Source of the DNA: Granulosicoccus sp.
GTDB taxonomy: Bacteria; Pseudomonadota; Gammaproteobacteria; Granulosicoccales; Granulosicoccaceae
NCBI GenBank assembly: GCA_020627685.1
Contig: JAHDGK010000011.1
Location: 25,107-89,106 of the forward strand
Length of the DNA: 64,000 nt
Reading direction: 5' to 3'
Under the pieces are notes generated by a model. That model ran no database searches. It was not told the DNA's origin and worked only from the letters and a program-made list of their open reading frames with translations. A program made the translations under genes and the position numbers. Shown here piece after piece: positions 18,841 through 28,628 of this stretch (positions are counted from its first letter, which is position 1; every line of letters starts with the position of its first letter).

Positions 18841-20022
18841 TTAAACAACGCGCCCGATAACCCCGGTGAGATAGAGAGTCTCGGGCATAGAGGCGTGCAC
18901 CGGATGATCGGCGCCCTGACGCAGAGTTGATAGCAGTTGTAGACCCAGACTCCCCTTTGGAGTTCCCAGTCTCATTTGCTGGATCAACTCCTCGTGACTC
19001 AGCGCTTGAGAACACGACGCGCTCAGGATTATGCCTCCCGGATTCAGCAGACGCATGGCAAGACGGTTGTTGAGCGCATAATGACGCATACCTGCATCCC
19101 GATCTTTTCGGCGCTTTATAAACGCGGGAGGATCAAGAATGACCACATCAAAACGCTCACGCTCTTCAAACAGCGTCCGCATAGCCTCAACCGCATCTGA
19201 TGCCTTCGCCGTAAAGTTACTTTCTAGACCATTGCGTTTAGCATTGGCGTTTGCAGCATTCACGGCCGTCTCAGATGCATCTATTGCCAGGACAGATTCC
19301 GCACCGGCCACAGCCGCGTTAAGTCCGAATGCGCCCAGATACGTGTACAAGTCTAGAACCCGCTTACCTTTCACCCAATCTTTAATGGCATTCCGGCTGT
19401 CTCGATGATCATAAAACCAACCGGTTTTCTGGCCAAGCTCTGCAGGTACTTCAAAATCAAGATCGTTTTCATTAATTGTCAGCGTATCGGTGGCAATGCC
19501 TAACACCCATTCGCGGTACAGCGGCAGATGCTCAAGCTCTCGCACTGAGGCATCGTTTCTCAAATAAATATTGGCGGCACCTGAGAGAGTCTGTAAGGCA
19601 TCAACGATATCGTCGCGATAGTGTTCCATGCCAGCGGTAGTAATTTGAACTACCAGCGTTTCACCGTAACGATCAACGGTTAGCCCGGGTAGAAAGTCCC
19701 CTTCGCTATGCACCCAACGGTAATAGGGCTTGGGATAAAGTGCCTCGCGCAGTTCAAGAGCGTGTCCTAATCGCGCACGCAAAACCGTTGCATTAAAGGG
19801 TTCGTTTGCACGTCTGCTGGTTACCCGCGCTGCAATTAGCGAGTGAGGATTGACGTAGACGTGGGCTAGGAATTTTCCATTAACCGACGTGACAGTCGCC
19901 GGCGCCCCTGGTTCCAATCCTTTGAGCGGTGTTTGCTGAGTATCAATCTCGTTTGAGAAGATCCAGCCATGGCCGCTTTGAATCCGACGCTCTTCCCGTT
20001 TCTTTAAGCGAAGGACATTCAT
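18841..20022 (-). CDS. rlmI: Class I SAM-dependent rRNA methyltransferase (RlmI family)
   Basis: 393 residues. An N-terminal PUA domain (residues 1-75, with SGHGWIFSNEI) is followed by an EEHUD-type linker and a Rossmann methyltransferase domain. That domain contains VLDLYTYLGAFGLNAA (SAM site), DPPAFIKRRKDRDAG (catalytic motif) and SCSQALSHEE. RlmI methylates C1962 of 23S rRNA in E. coli; I infer the same target here. Confidence 0.93.
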   Translation of the reverse strand: MNVLRLKKREERRIQSGHGWIFSNEIDTQQTPLKGLEPGAPATVTSVNGKFLAHVYVNPHSLIAARVTSRRANEPFNATVLRARLGHALELREALYPKPYYRWVHSEGDFLPGLTVDRYGETLVVQITTAGMEHYRDDIVDALQTLSGAANIYLRNDASVRELEHLPLYREWVLGIATDTLTINENDLDFEVPAELGQKTGWFYDHRDSRNAIKDWVKGKRVLDLYTYLGAFGLNAAVAGAESVLAIDASETAVNAANANAKRNGLESNFTAKASDAVEAMRTLFEERERFDVVILDPPAFIKRRKDRDAGMRHYALNNRLAMRLLNPGGIILSASCSQALSHEELIQQMRLGTPKGSLGLQLLSTLRQGADHPVHASMPETLYLTGVIGRVV

Positions 20023-20067
20023 GTTGACGACACCACCAAAGAGGTGTCGTTTAAAACACGTTGCTTG

Positions 20068-20571
20068 TTATTTTTCCAAGGCGCTGAGCAGTTGGTCTTC
20101 CAACTCTCCGCGGACCGCAATAACTTCACCCAATCGTGAAAGATCGCCGGATAGCATGTGGACGTCATCGCCCGTTCCGTCAAAAGCATCGTACTTGTCA
20201 TTAAAATCGACCAGGAAGTCTGTAGTTTCAGCAATTGCGGGGTATACCTCAGCTGCAACTTCTTTCACAGCCCGGCGGCGCTCTTTGCCTTCAATGATGC
20301 GCTGATACACTTCAAAGTGCCCCATCGCGGTGTAGTCCACCATTATCTGGCAAAAACGACGTAATTGGTCGGCTTCGACTTGATGAGTTTCGATATCACG
20401 TGCAGCAAACGAGCTGACACCCGCCAACTGGCAGTAACTCACTACAACTTCTTGCCTTAATTTAACCAACGACTCGATAGTGTTGTGCAATCGAGCGCGG
20501 CGATCTACTCCAGCGGCGCTGTCTCCGTTGGGTTCGAATGATGCTGTATTGGCTTCTGCTTGGACGCTCAT
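20068..20571 (-). CDS. rsd: Rsd/AlgQ family anti-sigma-70 factor
   Basis: About 167 residues from the ATG at 20571, which has a GGAG eight or nine bases before it. The upstream ATG at 20610 would add 13 residues and has no such site. The helical core has VVVSYCQLAGV and FCQIMVDYTAMGHFEVYQRII, close to the family pattern LLVxYxxLxG and FCQxLVDYxSxGHFxIYE. Rsd binds the main sigma factor and favours alternative sigmas in stationary phase. The N-terminal 25 residues are non-conserved. A 22-bp inverted repeat lies just upstream. Confidence 0.85.
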   Translation of the reverse strand: MSVQAEANTASFEPNGDSAAGVDRRARLHNTIESLVKLRQEVVVSYCQLAGVSSFAARDIETHQVEADQLRRFCQIMVDYTAMGHFEVYQRIIEGKERRRAVKEVAAEVYPAIAETTDFLVDFNDKYDAFDGTGDDVHMLSGDLSRLGEVIAVRGELEDQLLSALEK

Positions 20572-20615
20572 TGCGTTGATCTCCGGCACGAAATAAGAAA
20601 AGTGGAACAAACCTG

Positions 20616-20637
20616 GGGGTTACTTATAAGTTACCCC
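20616..20637. repeat. 22-bp inverted repeat in the rsd upstream region
   Basis: GGGGT and ACCCC arms enclose the ten-base palindrome ACTTATAAGT, with one T/T mismatch on each side. It lies about 45 bases before the rsd start on its coding strand, where a promoter is expected. No T-run follows. Most likely a protein-binding site; a hairpin in the leader is the alternative. The rest of 20572-20804 shows nothing I can identify. Confidence 0.45.
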
Positions 20638-20804
20638 AAGCAAGGACTTTGCCATTTAGTGAGTCAAGTAAACCACAAGTGTTGCGGAAACACCACAGCT
20701 AATTGTTAAAATAATTTCTCGGAAGGTTATCGCAAACGAATGATATTAATGACAATTCAAAATTGACTTACGACATATTTAGGCTATGTGATTTAGCCAT
20801 TATG

Positions 20805-21251
20805 CTAGTCAATGATGTGCGAATAAATTTCTGACAATGGGACAAACTGCTCAGAAATACACTGATCGGACACCGAAATGCCCGCCAATTTGACACTTTC
20901 AGGGGTTCCGCTTAGCAAGGGGTGCCAGTTATCCAGAGGCTCTCCCCGGCTTAATTTTCGGTAGGCACAGGTGTCAGGCAGCCAACTGAGCTTTTCTGCA
21001 GTGATTGGACGTACAGAAAGACAATCCGGCACTTTGGAAAAGCGATTTTCGTAATCACTGCAGCGACAGCTGCTGGTGTCGAGCAAACGGCAAGACACTC
21101 TAGTGAAGTGTATTTGCCCGGTGTCTTCGTCTTCCAGCTTTTGCAAACAGCAACGACCACAGCCATCGCACAGCGATTCCCATTCGGAATCGCTCATGTC
21201 ATCCAGCGCTTTAACTTCCCAGAATGGTCTTGCTTCAGTGCTCATGGACAA
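20805..21251 (-). CDS. ycgN: YcgN family cysteine-cluster protein
   Basis: 148 residues, UPF0260. Conserved cysteines occur as CDGCGRCC, SCRLLD, CRCSDYENR, DCLSV and DTCAYR, a pattern typical of the zinc/iron-chelating CxxCxxCC family. FWEVKALDDMSDSEWESLC is the usual N terminus. Function unknown. It follows fbp closely on the same strand. Confidence 0.93.
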   Translation of the reverse strand: MSMSTEARPFWEVKALDDMSDSEWESLCDGCGRCCLQKLEDEDTGQIHFTRVSCRLLDTSSCRCSDYENRFSKVPDCLSVRPITAEKLSWLPDTCAYRKLSRGEPLDNWHPLLSGTPESVKLAGISVSDQCISEQFVPLSEIYSHIID

Positions 21252-21259
21252 TCCGGCAG

Positions 21260-22273
21260 CTAAGCCTCCTTGTGATAATCAATGACCCGCTGCACTTCCT
21301 CAGACGACCCCATGATTACCGGTACCCGTTGATGCAAATCACTTGGCTCGATATCCAGAATAGACTCAGTACCAGTGTGGGCCATTCCGCCCGCTTGCTC
21401 CATGAGCCACCCCATAGGATTAGCTTCGTACATCAAGCGCAACTTGCCGGACTTACCTGCAGCCTGGAGCTTTGCATCCATGGGGTATAAAAACACACCG
21501 CCACGACACAGTATTCGGTGAATATCACCCACCATGGACCCTGCCCAGCGCATATTAAAATTCCGACCGCGTGGCCCGGTATCACCCTGATTACACTCCT
21601 CGATATAGCGCTTTTCCGGCGCTAACCAGTGTCTCGTATACGCTGAATTTATAGCGTATTCGCTAGTGGCCTTCGGTACCGTCATATTCGGGTGACTAAG
21701 GATAAATTCTCCGATACTGCTTTCCAGCGTGAATCCGACAACTCCGTCACCAATGGTTAAAATCAACATGCTGGCCGAGCTGTACAAACAATAGCCGGCG
21801 CATACCTGTGATCTTCCACGCTGCAGGAAATCCGAGTCTTTGGGTGCCTGTGCGGAGTCGTGTCGGGTAATGGAAAAGATGGTGCCGGTCGAGCCATTCA
21901 CATCTATATTGCTTGACCCATCCAGCGGATCAAACGCGAGCAAATACCTACCTCGAGAATATTGTTCAGGAATCGGGTAATGCTCATCCATCTCTTCTGA
22001 CGCTATTCCCGCCAGATGACCTGAGGACTCCATCGATTCGATGAAAACTTCATTGGCAATAATATCGAGCTTTTTTTGCTCTTCACCCTGCACGTTCTCC
22101 TGGCCTGCCGCTCCGAGCACTCCAGCCAGCTCTCCGCGGCGAACAAGGTCGGACAATCGCTTGCAGGCTGTCGCGACATCACCCATCAGGCCGAGGAAAT
22201 CACTGCCGAGGTCGTCCCGGGAGCGGCTCTGTTCCGCTAAATATTGGGTAAGCGTTGTGCCTGTCTGCGCCAT
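21260..22273 (-). CDS. fbp: Fructose-1,6-bisphosphatase class 1
   Basis: Gluconeogenic phosphatase. 337 residues. The metal-binding motif FDPLDGSSNIDVNGSTGTIFS and the preceding SEEMDEHYP are present, with the substrate loop RWAGSMVGDIHRIL and GGVFLYPMD further on. The ATG shares a base with the rubredoxin stop codon, so the two are co-translated. Confidence 0.98.
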   Translation of the reverse strand: MAQTGTTLTQYLAEQSRSRDDLGSDFLGLMGDVATACKRLSDLVRRGELAGVLGAAGQENVQGEEQKKLDIIANEVFIESMESSGHLAGIASEEMDEHYPIPEQYSRGRYLLAFDPLDGSSNIDVNGSTGTIFSITRHDSAQAPKDSDFLQRGRSQVCAGYCLYSSASMLILTIGDGVVGFTLESSIGEFILSHPNMTVPKATSEYAINSAYTRHWLAPEKRYIEECNQGDTGPRGRNFNMRWAGSMVGDIHRILCRGGVFLYPMDAKLQAAGKSGKLRLMYEANPMGWLMEQAGGMAHTGTESILDIEPSDLHQRVPVIMGSSEEVQRVIDYHKEA

Positions 22274-22485
22274 TATATTTCTACCATGTCAAAGTCGTCT
22301 TTTATTGCACCGCAATCGGGGCAAGCCCAGTTCAGCGGCACATCTTCCCACCGGGTTCCGGCGGCAATACCATCTTCCGGCCATCCCTCGGCCTCGTCAT
22401 AGATTAGTCCACACACAATGCATAAGTATTTCTTGTATTCCACGAGAACGTCGCTGCTGCTATTAAGAGTGCGTAATTGTCTCAT
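22273..22485 (-). CDS. Rubredoxin
   Basis: Small one-iron electron-transfer protein. The two iron-binding pairs are CIVCG and CPDCGA, with the typical [22 protein letters not shown] between them. From the ATG it has 70 residues. A GTG at 22443 would give a 56-residue protein, closer to the canonical length; neither start has a clear ribosome binding site. The redox partner is unknown. Confidence 0.93.
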   Translation of the reverse strand: MRQLRTLNSSSDVLVEYKKYLCIVCGLIYDEAEGWPEDGIAAGTRWEDVPLNWACPDCGAIKDDFDMVEI

Positions 22486-22553
22486 CTACACAAGAGACAT
22501 GCCGTAAAATGGCAGCCTGAAGATTGATAACCCCTTACATTCCGGAGTCTCTT

Positions 22554-23870
22554 GTGTCATCCACAACGTCCTCGACAGAACATAATGCCGCACAACAGTT
22601 ATTCGATCGTGCGCGTAAAGTCATTCCAGGTGGCGTTAATTCCCCTGTTCGTGCGTTTGGCAGCGTTGGTGGCACTCCCCGCTTCATCACCAGCGCCAGC
22701 GGTGCGTACGTAACTGACACTGAAAACAAGCAGTACATCGATTATGTGGGTTCCTGGGGCCCCATGTTACTCGGGCATGCGCACCCGGAAGTCATCGCAG
22801 CCGTCAGAGCAGTTGCCGAGAACGGCTTAAGCTTTGGCGCACCGACAGAGCTCGAAGTTCAGATGGCAGAATTAATTTGCGACATCGTCCCATCGATAGA
22901 ATCGGTCAGAATGTGCAGTTCCGGTACTGAAGCGACGATGAGCGCCATCAGACTAGCTCGTGGCTTTACCGGCAGAGACAACATACTAAAATTTGAAGGC
23001 TGCTATCACGGGCACTCAGATTCATTGCTGGTCAAAGCAGGCTCCGGGGCTTTAACTCTGGGTGTTCCCAGCTCTCCAGGTATTCCAGCAGATTTTGCCA
23101 AACACACACTGACGCTTGCGTTCAACGATGAAGACGCATTGCGCACTCTGTTTAAAGAGCAAGGTGATTCACTGGCTTGCGTCATCATTGAACCGATAGC
23201 CGGCAATATGAACTTCGTCGAACCGTTGCCAGGTTATTTAGAAACTCTACGAGAACTTTGCACCGAGCATGGAACTGTGCTTATTTTTGATGAAGTCATG
23301 ACGGGTTTTCGCGTTGCCAAAGGCGGTGCGCAAGAGCTGTATAACGTCATGCCGGATATAACAACCCTCGGCAAGGTCATTGGCGGTGGTATGCCTGTCG
23401 GTGCATTCGGCGGGCGCCGCGATATCATGGAACAAATTGCGCCGACAGGCCCGATCTACCAGGCTGGCACCTTGTCTGGCAATCCTATTGCCATGAGTGC
23501 AGGAATTAAAACGCTTCAGCTTTTATCTGAAAACAATTTTCACGCTGACCTTCATGCGATAACTGGCAGACTACTTAGCGGCTTAGAAGATGAAGCTAGT
23601 AAGCACGGCGTGCCTCTATGTACTGCTCACGCGGGCGGAATGTTCGGCGTGTTTTTCACTGACGCTGACAAGGTAACCGGATTTGATGCCGTTATGAAAT
23701 GCAATACAGATCACTTCAAACTGTTTTTTCATAGCATGCTTAACAGTGGTATCTATCTGGCACCGTCTGCATTCGAAGCAGGGTTCTCAAGTGCTGCCCA
23801 TACCAATCAAGATATCGATGACACGGTAAAGGCTGCAGGTGAAGCATTTGCAGCCATTAAAGAGGCTTAG
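22554..23870 (+). CDS. hemL: Glutamate-1-semialdehyde 2,1-aminomutase
   Basis: PLP enzyme making 5-aminolevulinate in the C5 haem pathway. About 438 residues from the GTG at 22554, which has GGAG six bases before it. A TTG at 22524 is in frame but less likely. N-terminal [40 protein letters not shown] and the PLP lysine in [16 protein letters not shown] identify the enzyme and separate it from other class III aminotransferases. Confidence 0.97.
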   Translation: MSSTTSSTEHNAAQQLFDRARKVIPGGVNSPVRAFGSVGGTPRFITSASGAYVTDTENKQYIDYVGSWGPMLLGHAHPEVIAAVRAVAENGLSFGAPTELEVQMAELICDIVPSIESVRMCSSGTEATMSAIRLARGFTGRDNILKFEGCYHGHSDSLLVKAGSGALTLGVPSSPGIPADFAKHTLTLAFNDEDALRTLFKEQGDSLACVIIEPIAGNMNFVEPLPGYLETLRELCTEHGTVLIFDEVMTGFRVAKGGAQELYNVMPDITTLGKVIGGGMPVGAFGGRRDIMEQIAPTGPIYQAGTLSGNPIAMSAGIKTLQLLSENNFHADLHAITGRLLSGLEDEASKHGVPLCTAHAGGMFGVFFTDADKVTGFDAVMKCNTDHFKLFFHSMLNSGIYLAPSAFEAGFSSAAHTNQDIDDTVKAAGEAFAAIKEA

Positions 23871-23872
23871 CT

Positions 23873-24592
23873 ATGAGCGGTCGATGTATAGCAATGTGGT
23901 CAGGTCCACGCAATATCTCAACAGCCATGATGAGAGCGTGGGAAAACCGCAGCGATACCGTGGTCGTTGATGAACCTTTCTATGCGCACTTTTTAGATAA
24001 AACGGGCATTGATCACCCCATGCGCGACGATATTGTTGCCGAAGGTGAAACAGATTGGATGAAAATAGTTAGCCGGTTAGTTGAGAAACCGGCATCGGGT
24101 TTGTTTTATCAAAAACACATTACAACGCATTGGCTTGAAAATTTTAAAACTGACTGGTTATCAGAACTGTCACATGTTTTTTTAATCAGAGATCCAGAAC
24201 CTGTGGCTGCCTCTTATGCAGTAAAACGAAACGCTGTGACAGCCAGCGACTTAGGATACTCACAACAATCAGAGCTTTTTAGAAATATCACCAAAATGCA
24301 GGGCACAAAGCCCCCGGTTATTGACAGCAAACGCTTCTTACAAAACCCGAAATCTCAACTTGAAACTCTGTGCGAAATTCTAGAAATACCGTTCGAAGAC
24401 AATATGCTGTCCTGGCCTACTGGTGCCAGAGAAAGCGACGGGATTTGGGGAGCTCATTGGTATGATGCGGTCAACCAATCAACCGGGTTTAATCCGCCCC
24501 GCGCCAAGCATGCTGAACTCACTGACGAGCAGCAAGACATTGCCAATGAGTGCAGACCGTATTATGAAGAGCTACTAGACGTCGCTATTTAA
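23873..24592 (+). CDS. Sulfotransferase-like family protein
   Basis: 239 residues, two bases after hemL. The N-terminal AMWSGPRNISTAMMRAW resembles the 5'-phosphosulfate loop of sulfotransferases, and HVFLIRDPEPVAASY resembles the 3'-phosphate-binding motif (RDP). Relatives are often labelled sulfotransferase-like or branched-chain-aminotransferase-like without proof. The substrate is unknown. PAPS for such an enzyme could come from the CysD/CysNC genes at 31-35 kb, but this is inference. Confidence 0.75.
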   Translation: MSGRCIAMWSGPRNISTAMMRAWENRSDTVVVDEPFYAHFLDKTGIDHPMRDDIVAEGETDWMKIVSRLVEKPASGLFYQKHITTHWLENFKTDWLSELSHVFLIRDPEPVAASYAVKRNAVTASDLGYSQQSELFRNITKMQGTKPPVIDSKRFLQNPKSQLETLCEILEIPFEDNMLSWPTGARESDGIWGAHWYDAVNQSTGFNPPRAKHAELTDEQQDIANECRPYYEELLDVAI

Positions 24593-24613
24593 ATCGGCTT
24601 AGAGCACAGCTAA

Positions 24614-25135
24614 CTAGAAATACCATTTTAGCCCGAAGCTTACTGCGGTAACGTCTGAGAACTCAGCACCATCAGCGCTGTAACTCATGACGTCTGCCGA
24701 TAAATCCAATCGCTCACTGAGCTGAGTCTCCATACCAATACCGTATGAGAAACCTGACTGGGAATCGGTAAAGGTGCGCCCATTGATATCCTGACTGTGC
24801 GTAAGACCGGATAATCCGACTAAGCCGAATACAGCGCTTCTATGACCGAAGGGCAAATAGCCTTTAAGGTAGGCGCCGGCATAGCTTGTACTGAACGAAT
24901 CATAGGAGGCGCTTTCGGAATCTGAACCACCGCCTAAATGCGCCTCTAAATCGAAAAATTCATTCAGACGAACCCCCATTCTCAAACGCATACCAAGCGG
25001 GTTCAAGTCGTCATTTTGGGTACTCTCGACTGACATCGAAGCACCATCAACTCCAATGTACATATCGGCGGCAGCCTGCATTGGGGAGGCTATTGCCAGA
25101 CAACTAACTAGGGATGCAGCAACGATTTTTTTCAT
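24614..25135 (-). CDS. Small outer-membrane beta-barrel protein
   Basis: 173 residues from the ATG at 25135. The signal peptide ends near MQAAA-DMYIG. The rest alternates polar and hydrophobic residues with glycines (YAGAYLKGYLPFG, FSYGIGMETQL) and ends in FGLKWYF, a C-terminal aromatic signal for BAM-mediated insertion. Matches the general OmpA-like/porin-family beta-barrel fold of eight strands. Ligand or role unknown. Convergent with the sulfotransferase-like gene. Confidence 0.8.
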   Translation of the reverse strand: MKKIVAASLVSCLAIASPMQAAADMYIGVDGASMSVESTQNDDLNPLGMRLRMGVRLNEFFDLEAHLGGGSDSESASYDSFSTSYAGAYLKGYLPFGHRSAVFGLVGLSGLTHSQDINGRTFTDSQSGFSYGIGMETQLSERLDLSADVMSYSADGAEFSDVTAVSFGLKWYF

Positions 25136-25216
25136 GGCGGTGTCCAACCTTAAAGAAGAACACACAGCCTATAGAACCTCTCCTTAACCGGATCTGAACG
25201 ACGCGCTTAAAAGTAC

Positions 25217-25606
25217 CTAGTCAGCAGATTCAGCGAATGCCTGATAATCATCAGGGTCCATCAGAGATTCAATATCTGATGCTTCATTGGGTTGAATTTT
25301 AAAAATCCAGCCATCGCCATACGGATCTGTATTGACCAGTTCTGGATTGTCAGCGAGTTCTGCATTTGCATCGATGACGGTGCCGGCCACCGGCGCATAG
25401 ATATCAGATGCAGCCTTAACAGATTCAACGACAGCGATACCTTCTTCAGCGTCACAGCTACGATCAATTTCCGGCGTTTCTACAAAGACCAAGTCACCTA
25501 ACTGTTCTTGAGCATGACTACTAATACCGACGGTGATGGTTCCGTCTTCTTCCAACCTGACCCATTCGTGAGAAGGTGCAAATTTTAAATCGCCTGGAAT
25601 TTCCAT
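25217..25606 (-). CDS. gcvH: Glycine cleavage system H protein
   Basis: 129 residues. The lipoyl-carrying lysine is Lys64 in VESVKAASD; the FAPSHEWVR start and [14 protein letters not shown] end are typical. It shuttles the aminomethyl group between GcvP, GcvT and Lpd. None of those partners is in the window, so it is either encoded apart from them or acts as a lipoyl carrier. LipA/LipB at 4-5.7 kb would modify it. Confidence 0.97.
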   Translation of the reverse strand: MEIPGDLKFAPSHEWVRLEEDGTITVGISSHAQEQLGDLVFVETPEIDRSCDAEEGIAVVESVKAASDIYAPVAGTVIDANAELADNPELVNTDPYGDGWIFKIQPNEASDIESLMDPDDYQAFAESAD

Positions 25607-25701
25607 AAGACTACTCTGCTGATTGTTAAAGTACTAGGAGTGCTCTACTAGCAATGCCGATCAGTTTACAACACTCCGTTTGCACGGTAATACAAGCTCA
25701 G

Positions 25702-27201
25702 TTACGACGAGAATATTTTTCGCTTTAACAGAGCGACTAACACTATGACCATGCTGATAAAAAAGACAGGCCAATTTCCTGTCCTGGCGTACGGTGTTAA
25801 CCCTGAACGCGGCTGGACCTGAACGTCCATAATACCAGCTGTGTTATGAAAAATACGACCAACGACTTGGCCTCTAAAATCAATGGCTGATGAAACACCG
25901 GTATTCGTGACGCGAACAAGAGGCCGGGCAAATTCCAAGGCTCGCATTCGTGCTTTCTGCTCATGCTGATGCGGGGCGGCTGAATCGCCAAACCAAGCAT
26001 CATTGGAGACATTAATCAGTAGCTGCGAATCTGGCAGCAACGCCCTCATCTCTTCCCCGTAAACATCTTCATAACAAATTGATATCCCGACGTTTACACC
26101 TTGGATATCTATGGGTACATGGGGCCCACTACCGGCAGCAAGATCAGCCATGGGAATGACGATAAACTTTGACGCGAAATCGAGAATGAAACGCAGCGGC
26201 ATGTATTCTCCAAACGGGACCAAATGCCTCTTCTGATAGACAGCCTGAGCGCCTCCCAACTGTTTCACCGCATTGTAAACATCATCACCAACCCGTTGAA
26301 AACCTCCACTTAGCACATCAACACCCTGCGCATCCATGGAGCTGACAAACGAACTCATGACAGTCTCTACCTGATCAAAATAAGTGGGTATTGCGGTTTC
26401 GGGCCAAACGACCAAATCAATATTCTCAATACCCGGCTGCTGCGTCATTGACGTGTAGTTTCGCAAGGAGGATTCCAGCCTGCCCTGACTGAATTTCATT
26501 TCCTGTGGAATATTGGCCTGCACCATTCGGATGTTTAACGCTTCACCATCCGCTTGCGAAAAGTCGACGTTTTTCGTCGCAACCGACAAAAGAATGGGGA
26601 CCACAATAACGACGAACGACCCTACTCTCAGTCTTGTTGAACCACTGACAAATGCAACCGCGGCACATGCTGAGAGCACAACGAAGAAACTAAGCCCATA
26701 CACACCGACCACTGGGGCCAGGTGCGCTAAGGGACCAGAGGTTTGACTGTATCCAATGAGAATCCACGGAAAGCCGTTCATAATTTTACCGCGGAGCAAC
26801 TCAGCTAATACCCATAAGGCTGCGAATAAAAACGCATTAGCCAATGGCGTATTCTGTCGCTTTGCACGCACCCAGATGTAGGCGGTCAAACTGGGGAAGA
26901 CCGTCATAACAAGTACAAACAGCAAGGTTAACAAGGCGGCAAGCGGCGCAATGGCTGCGCCAAACAAATGCAAACTGAAATACACCCAATGCACGCCAAT
27001 GCCAAAGTAGCCTAGGCCAAATAACCAACCCAGCCACAATGCCTGCTTGGGGGTGGCACTTTGCAACAACGCATAAAGGACAACCAGTGAGCCTAGGGCT
27101 GCGACCCACCATTCGGTAGGAGCAAAGGAAAACGGCAGAACGAGACCACTGACGAATGCCAGTGTTGACACTAACCAACGCGGCAGGACTAGATTTCCCA
27201 T
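25702..27201 (-). CDS. lnt: Apolipoprotein N-acyltransferase
   Basis: Inner-membrane enzyme that adds the third acyl chain to lipoproteins. 499 residues: about six N-terminal membrane segments, a nitrilase-fold periplasmic domain and a last membrane segment. The catalytic triad lies in VVWPETAIP (Glu), YQKRHLVPFGEYMP (Lys) and GISICYEDVYG (Cys). End of the miaB-ybeZ-ybeY-corC-lnt operon. Confidence 0.97.
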   Translation of the reverse strand: MGNLVLPRWLVSTLAFVSGLVLPFSFAPTEWWVAALGSLVVLYALLQSATPKQALWLGWLFGLGYFGIGVHWVYFSLHLFGAAIAPLAALLTLLFVLVMTVFPSLTAYIWVRAKRQNTPLANAFLFAALWVLAELLRGKIMNGFPWILIGYSQTSGPLAHLAPVVGVYGLSFFVVLSACAAVAFVSGSTRLRVGSFVVIVVPILLSVATKNVDFSQADGEALNIRMVQANIPQEMKFSQGRLESSLRNYTSMTQQPGIENIDLVVWPETAIPTYFDQVETVMSSFVSSMDAQGVDVLSGGFQRVGDDVYNAVKQLGGAQAVYQKRHLVPFGEYMPLRFILDFASKFIVIPMADLAAGSGPHVPIDIQGVNVGISICYEDVYGEEMRALLPDSQLLINVSNDAWFGDSAAPHQHEQKARMRALEFARPLVRVTNTGVSSAIDFRGQVVGRIFHNTAGIMDVQVQPRSGLTPYARTGNWPVFFISMVIVLVALLKRKIFSS

Positions 27202-27207
27202 CGAGTC

Positions 27208-28053
27208 TTAATCGGTATTGGCAAGCGTGACTTGAAGCAGGTGCAAGCGACGTGAATCGGCAGAGAGGACCCGGAACTGACAATTATCAATTTCCGCGAT
27301 TTCCCCAGCCTTTGGCATGTGCCCTATGTGCTGTAGCAACAACCCGCCAATGGTGTCGAATTCTTCATCACCAAACTGCGTACCTAGAGTTTCGTTGAAT
27401 TCGTCAATCGGTGTTAAGGCTCTAACGGAATAGCGACCATCTCCATGGTCTTTGATATCCACATCTTCCTCGGTATCGTGCTCATCATCTATCTCACCGA
27501 CAATCTCTTCAAGGACGTCTTCAATGGTGACAAGGCCACCGACACCACCATACTCATCGAGCACGATGGCCATGTGATTTCTAGCGGCTCGAAATTCCTT
27601 TAAAAGCACATTCAATCGTTTGGTTTCAGGAGTAAACGTGGCTTCTCGTAAGATATCATCGAGCCGGAATCCTTTTTGCGAACCGGTATCTGAATACCGC
27701 AGCAGGTCCTTAGCTAACAGCACACCCACCACGTTGTCTTTGTCTTCATTGATAACAGGAAAGCGGGAGTGACCAGACTCGATAACCACTTTTAGAATTT
27801 CTTCGAGCGGTGTGTCGTTTTCTACAACGACCATCTGCCCGCGAGGAATCATGATATCCCGCACCCGCATCTCAACGACCTGAAAAACACCCTCAACCAT
27901 CTGGAGCGTTTCAGCATCGAAAATTTCGCGCGCCTGTGCATCTCTAAGAAGCTCTAGCAACTCTTCCCGATCTCGAGGTTCACCACCAATAGCGTGAACC
28001 AAACGATCCATCAGCGAGCGGCCAGTACCACCATCTTGCGTCTCTTCAGTCAT
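27208..28053 (-). CDS. corC: CorC/HlyC family CBS-domain transporter accessory protein
   Basis: 281 residues. RDIMIPRGQMVVV begins the CBS pair (about residues 60-190, with SRFPVINEDKDNVVGVLLAKDLL and DEYGGVGGLVTIEDVLEEIVGEI). A C-terminal CorC_HlyC domain (about 205-281) follows. Linked to magnesium/cobalt efflux in enterics; the exact role is uncertain. Overlaps ybeY by four bases. Confidence 0.93.
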   Translation of the reverse strand: MTEETQDGGTGRSLMDRLVHAIGGEPRDREELLELLRDAQAREIFDAETLQMVEGVFQVVEMRVRDIMIPRGQMVVVENDTPLEEILKVVIESGHSRFPVINEDKDNVVGVLLAKDLLRYSDTGSQKGFRLDDILREATFTPETKRLNVLLKEFRAARNHMAIVLDEYGGVGGLVTIEDVLEEIVGEIDDEHDTEEDVDIKDHGDGRYSVRALTPIDEFNETLGTQFGDEEFDTIGGLLLQHIGHMPKAGEIAEIDNCQFRVLSADSRRLHLLQVTLANTD

Positions 28054-28628
28054 TGATTTTCGATGATGTCATACGGATCAGGGATGCCTAGGTCGGATAG
28101 TATCTGAATTTCTAACGACTCCATAGTTTCTGCATCCACGGAGTTCTCATGATCATAGCCGCACAGGTGTAAAGTGCCATGAACAAACAAATGTAGCCAG
28201 TGATGATCGCCAGGCTTTCCTTGTGTAGAAGCCTCATCGTCCACGACATCAGAACAAAACACCAAATCGCCCAGCGCCAACAAATTGCCAGTGTCGGCAG
28301 AATCTGAAACCTGAAACGCAGGCAGACCAGACTCAAAACTTAAGACATTGGTTGGAGCATCCTTTCCACGATACTGAAGATTAAGTGCCTGCATGTCAGC
28401 AGGACCTACAAACTGAACCGATAGTTCAATGTCTGTTACAGAATCGAGCGTCAGTAAGGACTGAGCTGCTAATGCAGATTCGCAGCAACGCCTAATGGAC
28501 TCTTCGGTTAGCGAACAACCGCTTGAGTCAAAATTTTCAGCATCGAGCAACACGCTAACTGACGCGTTTTGTAAATTTGTAGATAACAAGCTATCACAGC
28601 TCGAATCAGAACTTGCGGGGTTACTCAC
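28050..28628 (-). CDS. ybeY: Endoribonuclease YbeY (16S rRNA maturation)
   Basis: The zinc motif HLFVHGTLHLCGYDHE (HxxxHxxGYDH) and NVLSFESG identify YbeY, a metal-dependent RNase for 16S 3'-end maturation and quality control. The start is uncertain. A GTG at 28628 overlaps the end of ybeZ by eight bases and has GGAGGA only two bases before it; the frame stays open further to 28685. The first 25-30 residues are not conserved in character. Confidence 0.93.
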   Translation of the reverse strand: MSNPASSDSSCDSLLSTNLQNASVSVLLDAENFDSSGCSLTEESIRRCCESALAAQSLLTLDSVTDIELSVQFVGPADMQALNLQYRGKDAPTNVLSFESGLPAFQVSDSADTGNLLALGDLVFCSDVVDDEASTQGKPGDHHWLHLFVHGTLHLCGYDHENSVDAETMESLEIQILSDLGIPDPYDIIENQ

